A stretch of 64,000 nucleotides of DNA from Caenorhabditis elegans (GCF_000002985.6 NC_003283.11:12834001-12898000); one strand, 5' to 3'; shown: positions 1-12,918, counted from the stretch's first letter. A program made the numbers and translations. The notes: generated by a model from the sequence alone, not told the origin.

Positions 1-141
1 AATTTTTTTAAAGACTCCGGACGTTTCAGTCCAGTTTGCCAGACTTAATTCCTTCGAGCCTCATCTCCATTTTTTGAAATGAAAATCTAATAATTTAACC
101 AACATTATGAAACCCTGCAAAGGCAAAATTGTTGTTTTCAG

Positions 142-438
142 AATGAAGAAAAGGCCAATAATAAAAAAAATGTTGCTAAAGAAGTTCAACTAGAAACGAA
201 AAATCAGAATCGAGATGATCAACGTCGTGAAACACTGGAAAACGAAAATCAAAAACTGCAAACGCAGGTAATTGTTTTTTTTTTCAATTTAATATTTTTG
301 ATACTATACTTGTGAGTATAATTTTGAAAAATTTAGGACAACGAGGAATATCGAGTTATTCCGAGGAAAAATAGAAATGGGATTTCCGACAGAAAACTAA
401 AGAAAAAACCACCAACTATATCGATAAAATTGATTTAA
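142..438 (+). CDS. 3' end of a gene with a basic, polar C-terminal tail (partial)
   Basis: Two exons, about 142-267 and 337-438, are joined in phase 0 across a 69-bp intron (GTAATT to TTTAG) and end at TAA. The first follows TTTTCAG, so the gene starts upstream of the window. The 76 visible residues are rich in Lys, Asn, Gln, Glu and Arg (NEEKANNKK, RDDQRRETLENEN, RKLKKKPPTISIKLI), with no domain and no membrane segment. The helicase gene downstream ends in a similar run of short exons coding for a Lys/Arg/Asn/Gln-rich tail, so this may be the tail of a tandem paralogue. That is inference; the family cannot be read from this fragment. Confidence 0.6.
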
Positions 439-825
439 TATTTTTTAAAAATTTATTTGTTTGTTTCGGAGTTCGTTCAACTAATTAGTTCAATTTTCTG
501 AAATTGATTGTACACAATTTTATAAATTTGAAAGTTGTTGAAAAGTTTGAATTTTTATTTCAAAATTGTTTGAATTCAGTGAAATGTTATAATCAAAACA
601 ATTAATTTGTCAATGTCAATGTAATTTGACAAATGTCAATGTCGGACATCAATAGGTATATTTCAATATTACTAAATAATAGCCAAAATGATGAATTCTA
701 GCATCTTTTACAGGAAAAATTAGTTATTTAATTAACAGCCAACAATTCTTGTGTATTTTCGCTGAACTTCTAAAAATTACAAAACAATTAAAACCAAATT
801 TAAAATAATGTATTTATTTGAATAT

Positions 826-860
826 CTGGAAAAATTCACTTTGAACAGCTTGAACTACAT
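826..860 (+). repeat. 35-bp direct repeat, copy 1
   Basis: The stretch beginning CTGGAAAAATTCACTTTGAA and ending CTTGAACTACAT recurs exactly at 1115-1149, 254 bp between copies. Flanking sequences differ, so this is a short dispersed duplication rather than a tandem array. Confidence 0.8.
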
Positions 861-1114
861 CTTCAAATCGAACTCATGTGCCAATAATCAAAAAACTTGG
901 TAAGCTCCTCAAATGTTAAATAACTTCAAAAATTGTTCTTATCAATTGACTTTTTTTTCTTTTTGAACATTTTTTTGAATGTGGGAAACGATTATTTATC
1001 GATTCTTCCATGCAACTGTCTCTTTTTATAAATCATTGCACTTTTTCCCTCTTTCGAGGCCCTTGCTAATACTAAAACGTCCACTAACTTTTCATTGTTG
1101 GCACCCAGTCTATG

Positions 1115-1149
1115 CTGGAAAAATTCACTTTGAACAGCTTGAACTACAT
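1115..1149 (+). repeat. 35-bp direct repeat, copy 2
   Basis: Exact second copy of the repeat at 826-860. A poly-T tract follows at once. No function is visible. Confidence 0.8.
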
Positions 1150-1686
1150 AACATTTTTTTTTTTTGAAGATGTAGCATTTGTAAATCATTTTTTATCCCG
1201 AATCCTCTGTTTTAAAATCCCCACACTTTGCGAATGGTCGTCCCTCAGCACATTTGCAACAGCCATACATATTTCGCAACCCTCTTCTCAAAAATTGTTA
1301 CTACCACGTCGACATATATTTTGAGAGATTATTTTATAAATATATACTTTCTGATATTTCTGAAGACATCTTCAAACATTTTCAAAACTAAATATTTACA
1401 TATGTTACTTTATGTTCGCGTGTATTCCAAAACAATGTTGTCATTTTACCTACAGAAATTGCAGACATTTGTTCTTAAAGGTGGACTACTCCAGTGGCGA
1501 AACGACTAAAAACCATTCCTATGGGACTGAAATGATCAAATATCATAATGAAACGTTAAGAAAAAGTTATTTCTAGTCAAAATAGCGGTGAAATCTCAGT
1601 GTTCAATTATTTCTTTAGGAAGTCGTCGATAAATTTTTTTGTCTTTCTTTTTCCTCAAAAATCTAATTTATTAAAATAAATTTTCA

Positions 1687-1693
1687 TTTTCAG
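1687..1693 (+). promoter_or_regulatory. candidate trans-splice acceptor for the helicase gene
   Basis: A pyrimidine-rich run ending TTTTCAG lies 14 nt before the first ATG of the helicase model, with no donor nearby upstream. This is the usual arrangement for spliced-leader addition in Caenorhabditis. It supports the ATG at 1708 as the start; transcripts would be needed to confirm it. Confidence 0.45.
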
Positions 1694-1707
1694 GTAACAA
1701 TTGGATA

Positions 1708-4700
1708 ATGTGGAAATTACTTCAGGATCTTTTAGAAACAATTTTTCCACCATCAGAACCCACAAGGTAAGCTTGAATAGTTTTTGTTAAAACCCAATTT
1801 TTATTTTTTAGAGAAGTACAATCCAGCTATAACAATTCATATTATAGAAGAGATTACGAAGAAGAAGAAGACGACGTTCAACAATATCATACATCGCACA
1901 TAGCATCTATAAAATCTTCACAAACAACGTCATATAGATCATCGGTTGTTCAAGTATGTAATCACAAATTCAATTTTTTTGATGCATTTTTAAAAAAATT
2001 AGTCTAGCACACCTACAACCGAAAATTAGTTTTTTTGTCAAAGTTGTTCGAAACGACCAAAAATTAGGTTTATTCTTATCGAATTTTCATTTTGATTTTA
2101 AAAAAGTGTTTTCTAATATACTATTATATTTTGTACAAATTCAGGAAATTTTCAGAACAGTTCAGTCTACAGCCGAACTTTCTCGGAAAAGGAACAGAAT
2201 GCGTTCAGCAAGTTTTATGTTCAGCCTCCAGAAACAAATTCGAGACAGAAAAAGAAGACAGAAATCGAATCTGAAGTGGAAAAGGAATTGAAAAGTTATA
2301 AGCATTCTGATGCCATCAATTTTGCTGCAAGAACGTTCAGCTGGGGACCAAATTTCAATTCTCCAAAACCCCGTCAAGTATTCAGGGACATCTCAACATA
2401 CAGTTACGAGAGAGGAATTCGTGCTTATTTTCGTGTCTTATCCGCAGAGGATAATAAATATATTCTGATTGCCTGTCACGCCAATTTGCATGGATTACAT
2501 CGCGGAGATCTTCGATTTGTAGAAGTCAACGATCGGACAATTACGAAAGGTTCCGAGAACTACAGTGTAATTGGAATGTTGTTTCCTGGAGATGTGGTCG
2601 CTGTTACAGAACTTTCCAAGAAATCGAACGCTCCTTCAATTGCTCCAACTATTAAAAACGTCAGTCCGCACGATCCATGTATTTGGGAGGTGAACAAAAT
2701 GGTTGTTCTGCAAAGAAAAAGCATTATCAGAGTTAACTTCGCTATGTTGAATAATGGAGCAGCAATAGTGGAAGGTCATACGGAAGCTATGGATGTGATT
2801 GAAATTGACAGAAAGAAGCTGAAAACGGATATGATGTACTATGGCACAGCTTTCATCCCGGAGAAATCTAAAGTTAAGTTTTCCGAAGGCTTTCATCGAC
2901 AACACTGGGAAGATCTGATGGCTTTAACTTCCAAGTTACCATCATATTCGAATTCTCTTGGTACAATCTATACTCATTCGCTATGTGAAAGACAAACGAA
3001 CATGTTCAAAATTGGAGTGGATGCATTCAACTCATCAATCTATTCGTTAAATACCGAAGCGTCTGTATTAGTTGCTCAGAAGTGTGTCATTATGGGTTCC
3101 TCAGCTGCTCAAACGGTTTCAAATGGAAGATTTGATGGAAGAAATTTTCAAATGACAAACATCCACCGCAAAAGTCAAAATTTTCGATTTTCCATTGATA
3201 ATCCTTCAAAACAACCAACTGAAGGACGTTGGAATCCCAATCAGAAAATAGAAATTAATGGACAAGGAGAAAGTTTGAAAACTTCTATTGAAACAGTCGT
3301 TCTTGGAAATAATAGGAAATCACTTGAAATTACTGCAACGATTCCCAAAAACAACAACAAACTTCTCAACTTTCAAACTGGCACTTGGATTGTAAGTCAA
3401 TCACAATTCCTAGAAACTCCTAGGTTGGACTGTGAATTTCTTCAAAAAATGAGCCCGTCGTCAAATGGTAGACGTATTGTAACTGCACTTTATGGTGGAT
3501 CTCCAATCAATTCAACGGGAAACATCAATTGGAATAAACAATTTGAATTCCCAAGTAAAATACCAATTGGGCTCAATCAATACCAAAATCAATATGTATC
3601 CATGATTCTCTCTGGTGTTCCTTTGATTCTCGGAAACTCCCCATTTGGTTGTGGAAAGTCGATGACAATTGTCACAGCTGCAGTTGAGCTTCAAAAAAAG
3701 TATATGCGTTCTGAATCGTTCAACAAACAACAGTTGTTGGTAACTCAAAGTAATAATGCAGGAGTAAATTTAATTGAATTTGCATTGAAACTACACAAAT
3801 GCGACCATATTCGTTTTCTTCGATATGTTAGCGAGTCCAATTGGAATTCTCTTCCGGATTCTTCAAAGACTGAACTTGACATGCCCATTCTGATGGAGGA
3901 CGAATTTTTTGAGTGGGCCACAAACACAGAAATTCAGAAAGAAAACGGTGAAAATCTAACAAGGGAGATGAAGAAGGCTATCGTCGAACAATCAACTCAA
4001 AAATACCATTGCAAAGGAATACTTGTTGGAGAAGCAAAACGAATTTATGAAAACATTCTTAAAAATCAACGAGAACATAAGCCTTCCCAAGCTATCTTGA
4101 AAGAAGCATTCTTCGCTCTTTATGCACCTGATATTATCGTTTCAACTGCGGATTCTATCCACAATTTATTGGAAAATAATGTTCTTCGAGATGTATCAAA
4201 TATTCAATTCGACGAAGCAAGCCAAGTTCCAGAACATACCTTGATTAGCCTACTTCATAAATTTCCTAATGCAAGTTTTGGCCTTGTTGGAGACATCAAT
4301 CAGTTACCAGCTTACTGTGATGATGATTTGCAAGGTCTTCTCAAAGATTATGGAATTGGTAAAACAATGGCAAGAGCTTCTCGTGATAAAATGTTTCCAC
4401 AATCTATCCTTCGACTTGTTTATCGATGTCATCCAACTACCACAAAAATTCTGAGTGATCTATTTTACAATGGTCAGTTGATTTCTGGAGTAGAAAAGAA
4501 TCAGAGAGACGAATTCATGAGAATGCGCCCTGATATTTGGCCAAATTCATCTTTCCCAATTCTTGTTCTCAATCACGAGAAAGACGGATATCGTATGGGC
4601 ACTTCGGTGGCAAATAATTCTGAAAAAGATCAAGTTGTGAGAATTGTTAGTTTATTAACTAAGAAAGTCAAAGGATATGGTCTCTCAGAATCTGATATTG

Positions 4701-5605
4701 GTATTATTTCATTCTATAAAGCCCAAACATCTTTACTCGCGGATGCATTAAAGAAAACTGATGTAAAATGTGGAACAATTGATGCATTTCAAGGAACTGA
4801 ACGAGAAGTGATGATTGTTTGCTGCACTAATAAGAATCCATCCCTTTTTATGCAAGAAGGAACTCGTGTCAACGTGGCAATGTCTAGAGCTCGTCAAGCG
4901 ACTATTATCATTGGAAATATTGCAAAACTGAAGAAAGCAAAACATTGGGATACAATTGCTCAGAGTGCACAGATCAACAAATGCTCAATGGAAGTAAGTA
5001 ATTTTAATAATACATATAATACTATTGTGTTTCTTGAAACTTTATTCAAAAAAAGTTTTCTGAAGAATGAGTATCCAGAATAGGAGAATATTTTATATAA
5101 CTATAACCAAAATACGTAGTTGACGTCTCCAGAATAGAAAGAATTAGTTTAAAAAAAATTTCTCTTAAAATTCTAAAATTTGATGATTGCAAAAATGTAT
5201 TTTTAAGGTTTCAACATTTGGTGGCAGTGAACAAAAACAACCACAAATGGTTCAGGTATGTTCGAATGTGAGATATTCAAATAATTTTTTAATTTTCAGA
5301 TTAAATGTACAGCAAAAAAATCGAATAAAATTCAAAAAAATCAAAATGAAGGAAAACATATCTCAATTTCTCAGGTTTGTTTTTTTTTTAACATTTCCTT
5401 CTATAACTATAAATATTTTAGACTGTAAAAACCAAAGAGGACACCGAACAAAGTTCAAAACCTCAACAAAGAAGAAGAAGACGGAATAGGAACAATATTG
5501 GGCAAAATTCCACAAATGGCCGAAAAGTAGAGTTGAGATAAAATATTACTTTTTTTAAATTATTTTCTTCAGAATTCGGCTACAAGTTCAACTATAGTCC
5601 AATGA
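1708..5605 (+). CDS. superfamily-1 (UPF1/MOV10-type) helicase, about 1099 aa
   Basis: Seven exons are modelled: 1708-1766, 1812-1953, 2156-4993, 5208-5255, 5300-5374, 5422-5526 and 5573-5605; all junctions keep phase. The N-terminal 110 residues are acidic and polar (REVQSSYNNS, EEEEDD). The helicase core lies in the large exon: Walker A GNSPFGCGKS near residue 560, the DEAS form of the Walker B box near 753, motif III GDINQLPA near 780, motif V-like GTIDAFQGTEREV, and the motif VI-like VAMSRAR near 973. This order is typical of UPF1-like SF1B helicases, which unwind RNA or DNA with ATP. The last four exons add a Lys/Gln/Arg-rich tail with an RRRRR run that could bind nucleic acid. If the 46-bp last intron is retained, the protein stops at 5541 instead. 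Which RNA pathway it serves cannot be told; nematodes have many such helicases, several in small-RNA pathways. Confidence 0.88.
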
Positions 5606-6388
5606 AACAGAAATTAACGAGCAGAATGTTTAATAACAAACAAACCAGTATTTTATAATTTGACAATAATTTCCATTTTACAAATTCCGAGTCATCATAT
5701 TTTGTGGATCTTGAAAAAACGAAACCGGTCTTTTGATTTGAAATTACTCTGCTTTATTTTTATTTTGTCAGAGTATGTGGCACCTTACCATTTTTAATTT
5801 TCCATTGTTTTTCTGGCATAAAGATAAAAATAATCAATAAAACTAACAGAGAAACATCTTCCCAAAAAACAATACACTGTTATAAATAATGGAAAACAAA
5901 ATAAAAAGTTTCAGTTAGTACAATAACTCCTAAATTTGACACCTTGCACGTTGCAACAAATTACAATTTAATTTCAAAAATGTCGATATTTGAACACATT
6001 ACTGTGTATTGTCTAGAGAAAAGTTCATTTTCAAAATCGTCATTTTCTGTCTATTTTTCTGTAAAAACTTCATGATGCTCCTTCGCAATTCATCACCAAT
6101 AGAGGTATTTTCAACCTACAATTACAGTTAAAGTGTGTGTATAACTGATATGCATAATAAATATCTTTCCGGTTTTCTATTATTATGTTCAAGTGAAAAG
6201 TGAATTTGGTGTCTTTTGGAAACTACACCTATAAGTGGGTATAGAAGCAATAACAACGTAAAATGTAACAAGGGGAAAATATCAGCGGGATTTTTATGAG
6301 AAAGTACGACAAGTTTTGATTGGCAGGGGAGCGACTGAAGCAAAACGCGGAGTGTATACAAATCAGCGGTTAATATAACATCAGGAAC
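5606..6388. other. 3' region and intergenic spacer, no gene seen
   Basis: AT-rich region between the end of the helicase gene (+) and the end of the decayed gene (-). AATAAA-like motifs occur on the + strand shortly after the stop, which suits a 3' UTR. No spliced reading frame is evident. Confidence 0.45.
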
Positions 6389-7291
6389 CTAGTCCATTTT
6401 CAATAATTTTTTGCACATGAATCGCCACATCAGCTTAGCAATAGCTTTCATCATTATGCGAAATCTTTCTGGAAGCCGGATAGTTCTCTTTCTTTGTCTT
6501 CTTCTGTAATATGGTCGCTTCTTCCTGAAACTTCTGTAAGTGAGAATTTCAGTTTTTCTTTTGATTCCTTTTTTCTTCAGAACAGTAAGTTTTTGTGCTT
6601 CCAAATCCGTTCTCTGATCAATTTCCGATTCAGATGATGGTTTTGGTTCCGAGGTGTCATTATTAATTGTTTCTTCTGTTTCAATAACATTATAGTCATC
6701 CGGAATCTCATGATGTTCTTCACGATAGTATTCATTATTATTGTTGTTATTAGATATGTGTTTTCTTCCATCGGGTTATTCTTTTCACTTTCCAATAGAG
6801 GGCTCACAAAATATCGTAACATCAGTAAACCACTTGTTCTGTAAAAAAAACAGTTGCAATTATTCTTCAAGTTGAAACAAATTGCTTTCCATTCTTTTGA
6901 AAAATGGGATGTATGTATGCAAGGCCCCGAATACAAGCAAAGCCAAATGTTGTAATAACCAATTCACGATGTAGAAAATGAATCCAATTATATTTTTCTC
7001 CCACTGTATTATTTTTATAAACCACGTTTCTGTAATAGTTTTCTACAGAACATCCATCCGGTGGTCTGGTAAAACGATGCCCTCTTGACAAGTTTGTGGG
7101 AATTAGTGCCTGAAAAATGAAAGAATAAATTACGTAAGTGCAGCTCACACTTATGCAATGCAACAACTGATCGTGGCAATCCGATTTAAGCGTCATCAAG
7201 CAGATTTCGTGATGTGAGGCACATATGCGGAAAGCGGTTCGTTCTTTCGGGCAATAATTTCGGAATTTCGTCAACTTACTGCTATCGAAGC
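6389..7291 (-). pseudogene. decayed, internally deleted copy of the adjacent Cys-rich membrane protein gene
   Basis: It matches the neighbouring gene at 8566-10805 in three blocks. These are the exon with CLMTLKSDCHDQLLHCI, the transmembrane exon (WEKNIIGFIFYIV), and the cytoplasmic tail with EAQKLTVLKKK and KKRPYYRRRQRKR. The exons between the second ectodomain block and the membrane exon are missing; the two sides are fused near 7030-7050. In the membrane-segment frame a TAG lies at 7043-7045. The donor that is GTAAGC in the parent is GAAAGC here (6885-6890). In the tail a TGA (6785-6787) precedes a region still matching the parent in another frame. No signal-peptide exon was found upstream. 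A shorter functional product by unusual splicing cannot be fully excluded. Confidence 0.72.
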
Positions 7292-8565
7292 CTGGAAATG
7301 AAACGCACTTGGAATTACTTATGGAACGAAAACCACGTTTCTAAGTGACTTACTCTAGAAGTGGCATAGGCGGAGGACAAAAATTGCTCGCCGATTTTTT
7401 CACTGTATCGGTTTTGACAAGTTTCAAATTCAAAAATGTAAATAAGGTATATTTTTTATATGTTCAAGTACAGTCTATTAGTCTTTTTTAAAACAATTTT
7501 TTATCGAACTCAACTCCTTTTTTTTGTTTTCTTTTTTTTGTATGCACATCAAGAGGATTTGAAGATATTTAAAGGAAAAATATATGTTCATCTTCACTTT
7601 TCTCATTTCCAAAAAAAAATTTTACCACTCAATATCAACAGAAAAAAACTTAGCAATGTGGAGAGTTCAGACATGATTTCGAAAACAAGTTGTCTGAAAT
7701 TTTAAGAGCGGTTTGAAAACTTAAATTATTTTTATTCAATTATCAAATCAAAAAATTGATCAAAATAGACAAAAAAAATTCACGAAACCACTTGGTGGAA
7801 CTTTTAATGATAGTTTGCCTTACAACTACCGTATAACCGTACAAAGCACAGCGAAAGGTAAACATGGGTTTTTCGGGAGCTTCCACAAGTTTTTGAGAGA
7901 GTTTTTGTGCTGAGTGCAATGTTTACCGGTGTTGTAGGTTGATAGGAAAAAATGTTGTGAAATTTTTTGCAAGAAAATACAGAGCGGACCATAACGCTCT
8001 ATTGCGATAAATTCGGAATTTTTTAATATAATAATGAGACAGGACATTATGCAATAGATAATTAATGTTTCCATTTGATTATTCAAATGTTTGGTCGGAT
8101 GTTTTGTGTGAAATGTTTGGTTTAAGGTATTAAGGTTCGGGCAGTGTCGAAAGAACCGGTTAGATAATTCCAGAACCCCATTTTGGCGGTCCACCTTTTT
8201 CAGTTTCAAATGCATACAAATATTTTTTAGTGTCGTGTTCTCATTGTAATATGTTCAAAAATATATCATGTGTGATTTGTTTTATTAAGTTGATGAGAGA
8301 TTTTCTGATTCGCTGAACGAGCAAAAGTTGTCTGCTTGAAAGTCAATTAGAAACTGTATTTCTGCAAGTAAAACATTTCAGGTTTCTCAAATAAATAATC
8401 CGTTTTCTTCTGAAAACTTTCCTCTCCCGAAATAGAACGCCAAAGTTGGCTGACACGTTTTTCGTTTCTGTGAGAGCAGTAATGCGCAATTAAACATTAT
8501 TTTTTATCATATGTAGTGATGTAAATACAAATAAAACACCGAAAACAATCAGGATGAATTTTAAG
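7292..8565. other. intergenic, no gene seen
   Basis: AT-rich spacer between the decayed copy and its intact parent. Short open frames on both strands show no splice context, no family motif and no codon-use signal. Confidence 0.45.
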
Positions 8566-10805
8566 TTACTTATTGCAGATACATCGCCACACCATTTTAG
8601 CACAAGACTTGCCCATTGCTTGAAAACTTTCTGGGAGACTTTTCTCTTTCTGTGCAGACCTCTTTCTTTGTCTTCGTCTGTAATATGGTCGCTTCTTCCA
8701 AAAACTTCTGTAAGACATCATTTCGGTTCTCCTTCTGATTGCTTTTTTCTTTAGAACAGTAAGTTTTTGTGCTTCCAAATCTGTGTGTTGATCAACTTCG
8801 GCCGTGGATGGCTCAATTGGGTCAGGGGTTTCATTATTGATTGTTATTTCTGTTTCAATAAAATCACAACCATCACTCAATGAACCATCGTTTGATCCGA
8901 TCTGTTGAATCTCATCAGATATTTCAGATCGATCATATTCATCATAATTGTTGTTATTGTTGTTGTTGTTCGAAGTGTAAACACCAGTTCCTTCTTCCAT
9001 CTGATTAGTTTTTTTACTTTCCAATAGATGACACTTTTCAGAAGAAAATGCCTTCGTGATGATGGGTTCTGAAGTATCTTCTACGACGAACTTGCTATCA
9101 CACAGTATTTTCATATCAATGAACCACTTGTTCTGTAAGAATCTCTTGCAATTATTCTTTAAACTGTTAACAAGCTGCTTACCATTCTTTTGAATAATGG
9201 AACGTATGTGAGTAAGGCTCCTAATCCAAGAAGGAACAAATGTTTGAATAACCATTTGACGATGTAGAAAATGAATCCAATTATATTTTTCTCCCACTGT
9301 ATTATATTTATAAACCAATTGAAATAATCAACCGGTGGAATGGAACTTTGAATACACTCTGGTGCCACTTGACTACTTCTGTTCATACAATCATTGTACT
9401 GTCCTTCACAATTGATATTGGAGTTTTTTTGACAATAATTCAACGAGTGCTCACAAACGCTGGTAGCTCCTGGAAAAAACCATTATTTGAAAAAAAAATG
9501 TAAATTCATTTGTACTCACTCTTCACTGTAAAACATTTAAACTTGGTAGCATCATCTCCGTCACTGATCCAGTATAGTTTCTCAGCTTGGATGGTATCTG
9601 ATCCGATACGATGAGAGTTTATTCTTTTTACAAACGAAAAACTATTATACTCTGGAAAATTTTTTAATGTAATTTTCGAGAGTATTTCATCACCGAAAAT
9701 GCCCTTATTGACAAATGGTAGTTGTTGTTTCAACATTTCAATATATTCCAAGCAAAGGAGACTTGTTTCACTTTTCTCAGCAATTTCCTAAAACAAATTT
9801 TAAGTTTCAATGTTTTATGCCGCTTGAGTATCAAACCTGCATTGTTTCACTAAATTCGATTGCACAATTCGAAAACATAGAGTTTTCCTGGCAGTCTGCA
9901 AGTCTTGCCAGTTCATAATATACTTCAGCTGAAAATGATTTACATAATTGTGTTTTAATAATTAGAAGTTACTCACATCCTTGTTCTTCTCCACAAAGAT
10001 GATATGCCAGATGCCGATCAACTTCTTTCAAACATTTTTGATTTCCAAATACACTGTACCAAGTCTTGATTGGTGCATTTTCTTCCCATTTGTTCGATAT
10101 TTGTACTGTTTCTGAAATAAACTATTAGCATCTCAGATCTAATTAGTTTTTTATTTTACTTTCTGTTTTCGATTCTAAATTTCCGCCTGATTTCATAGGA
10201 CAATGACAAGATTTTGAAACCATCAACGGAAACAGTTTTGATAAATATACAGGCTTGGTTTGATTTGGGAAAAACGATAGTTCACAGACATCGGAATGTA
10301 TTATTTCCTCTGTTATTCCCAGTATTCTTGATTTCAAATTTTCACGGTTAGTAGATTCATCAGCCCCCATGGTTTCTGTAATGTTCTGTAAGTAGCTATG
10401 ACAGAAACTGTGTCCATTCTGTTGTGCGGTATAACGATGTCCTTTTGACAAGTTCGTGGGAATCAGTGCCTGAAAAATTTAAGAAAAATTATAAAAGTTC
10501 AGATGATGCTCACATTTATGCAATGCAACAACTGATCGTGGCAATCCGATTTAAGCGTCATCAAGCAATCTTCGTTATGTGAACCACATATGCTGAGAGC
10601 GGCTTGTTCTTTGGGGCAATAAGTTTTGAATTTTGTCAACTCATTGCTGGCGAAACCTTAAAAAAACACTTGAAATGTAATATTTTAAAACAAATAACCA
10701 CGTCTCCTCGCGAGCGTAAATAAATAAATTAATTAACTACGTTTATTGATTTGTTGACAAAAACTGGAACTTACCAAATAAGATCAATAGAGAAGGATTC
10801 AGCAT
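8566..10805 (-). CDS. Cys-rich type I membrane protein with basic cytoplasmic tail, about 610 aa
   Basis: Eight exons in phase: 10775-10805 (ATG), 10514-10656, 10160-10469, 9977-10111, 9837-9928, 9520-9787, 9183-9469 and 8566-9132. The protein starts MLNPSLLILFGFASNE, a short signal peptide. A long ectodomain follows with spaced cysteines (CPKEQAALSICGSHNEDC, CHDQLLHC, CEGQYNDCMN). One membrane segment (GFIFYIVKWLFKHLFLLGLG) lies near residue 400. The cytoplasmic tail is about 190 residues: acidic, with an Asn run and then a strongly basic block (KKRPYYRRRQRKR) near the end. The cysteine pattern recalls nematode-specific T20D4.11-like (DUF19) ectodomains; that assignment is inference. A receptor or surface role is plausible but not shown. 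It is the parent of the decayed copy 1.3 kb away and lies in a cluster with two other proteins of the same plan on the same strand. Confidence 0.8.
8948..8970 (-). repeat. trinucleotide repeat coding for an Asn run
   Basis: A GTT/AAC repeat (AAC on the coding strand) gives eight consecutive Asn in the cytoplasmic tail of the membrane protein. The decayed copy keeps a shorter version. Such runs vary in length between strains. Confidence 0.75.
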
Positions 10806-12918
10806 TGCTAATATGTGATTCGAAAGTCACAAAATCTGAAATATTGAAAATTATTAGAAATTTTAAAATATTTTATTGTTATTTTACTATTTTTATGTAC
10901 TTCAGGCCGAGAACGAGAGGAGGTTTGATTAGAGCACACATGCAACGATGAGTCAATATCAAAAAAAAGTGCATTACTTTATGGCGTGATTTTGCAAAAT
11001 GATACATCTGAAATTAGTGATGAGTCTTTTCTGAGAATTAAAACAAATAAAACACATCGAATCTTTGTTTAATATTAGTCTGTTAACATTGTCTCGCAAA
11101 AATATACTAATTATTCCACTCTGTCTTTGAAATTTCAGTAGTTTTTCTTAATTTGAAAAAGTTTCCATCTTGTTTTTAATTTCGCGTTTCAAAAATCATT
11201 TTTCCGTAATACTTATATACATATTTAATACAAACCCATCTAATAACAAATTCGTGATCAGGTTCCACTGTTCCAAAAGCAGTTCATAGAGTTGGGTTGA
11301 TAAATATCTATTTCATCTATCATCGTAGCGCTGAAAATTAACAAATAAGTAAAAATATTAGATAAAATCAATATGCAAAGGAGTTTCGATGATTATTAGT
11401 ATAAATTTGAATGACATGCTATCATGAAAACACTCCTGCCTATTCAAATTAGACTCTTATCACCGGTATGCTTAAACGTATTCACTGTGTATTTTTCAGA
11501 AATTTCAATCATAATGCTGGACATTAGGAATATTTCTTTCCATTTTATGTTCCGTGTGTTCTCATTAAAAATTAAGGAAAAAAATGAAGTAGTTTTTAAA
11601 ACAATTTTCAGGCTAATTTTTGTAAATTACAATAATGTTTTAAAGTTTTGAGATTCTTCCAAATTAGATTTGAGGGCATTTTTTACTGATTTTTTACTTT
11701 AGCACACTTAAAGTGATTTACCACATTTTCCCAAACGACAATTCGCAACCTTTTCGGTATCTAAAAAGCGGCCCGTATTATTTGAAGACCTTAAACATTG
11801 TGGGGAATACCAAAGAACTAAAAATAACTACTGAAATATTCTCAAAAATTGCTTTGTGAACAAATTTGAGAACTCTGCAAAACATTAAACAGACAAATTA
11901 TTATATGTTCAGTTTCAGAATTAAATATGCATTGAACTGTAAATTACATTCTTAATACTGTTTCTAGTTTTTTTTTTCTTGGTTATCACTTTCAGTATGA
12001 ATGATCTAGTCCATAGTTGTCAAACTTTCAGCTGTTGTGTTTTTTTTTTGAAAATCAGTTTTTGTAACCTGAAATTGAAAAATCATTTCGGTTTGGAGAA
12101 TATTTATTTGTACAAATAATGAACTGGCAACAACTTTCATAGTCTTATATGGTTTCAGATGATTGTGCCAAACGGACACAATTTATCTGGCTCCAACCGT
12201 GATTTATAGACAAATATTGTAAGAATAAGGAAACCGGATGTCATGCTTGAGTATGTTCGAGGTGTATTATGAGATTTCGGGTTTGATAAATGTAAGGTTC
12301 TAACAATTAAGTACAATAGTACAACAGTTTTGAAACAACAGAAAATAGAAGAAAAAGAAATAAAAGTCAATTAAAATTAAAAAATGAATATGAACATGTA
12401 AACAGTTTTTTGTAAAAAATAAGAGAAAAATCAAACTGGAGAAACGTTTCTTGGCAAGAAAAAAAATTATTGAACTATTAAAAAAGGTATTAGTTTTAGA
12501 AACTGTTCAAGGTTCGGGCAATTAAATTTACAATAACAATGTTCTCATAAAAAATCCTAATTATTGACAATTTTGATACTTTTTGATTTTTTCTGATATT
12601 ATATTTGAGCCAACGTAATGATTTTCAAATTTCTCGATTTTCTTTTCCAAAAAAATTGCATAGTGCTTCAAATTAAGAAGTTCCTAAAGAAATCTAGGAT
12701 GGTGAAATTTTTCATACAATCTATACTATTTATTTACTAACTTCACTTCTATTCCTACTGAAGATTCAAGAAAGTTTTCCCAGTTTGCTAAATAGTAACG
12801 TGATACAAAATTCATTGATCCGTAATTGCATTGAGATCATTTTCAACTCTCGGTTTTTCGAGAGATTACGCCAAGGATCTCAGATTTACAGGTTTTTCGT
12901 ATTAGGAATGTCGGTAAA
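10806..12918. other. intergenic, no gene seen
   Basis: AT-rich spacer between two members of the membrane-protein cluster. It would hold the promoter of the gene ending at 8566. Open frames on either strand lack splice sites and protein-like composition. Confidence 0.45.

Larger units (their letters stand above)
439..1686. other. intergenic, no gene seen
   Basis: AT-rich spacer between two same-strand genes. Open frames here are short, lack splice context and have no recognisable protein. The only structure noticed is one 35-bp direct repeat. The gap of over 1.2 kb argues against an operon. Confidence 0.5.

Noticed and set aside
6577..7274. The decayed copy as two independent small genes
   Set aside because: The frames match pieces of the neighbouring gene out of frame; lesions explain the break better than new genes.
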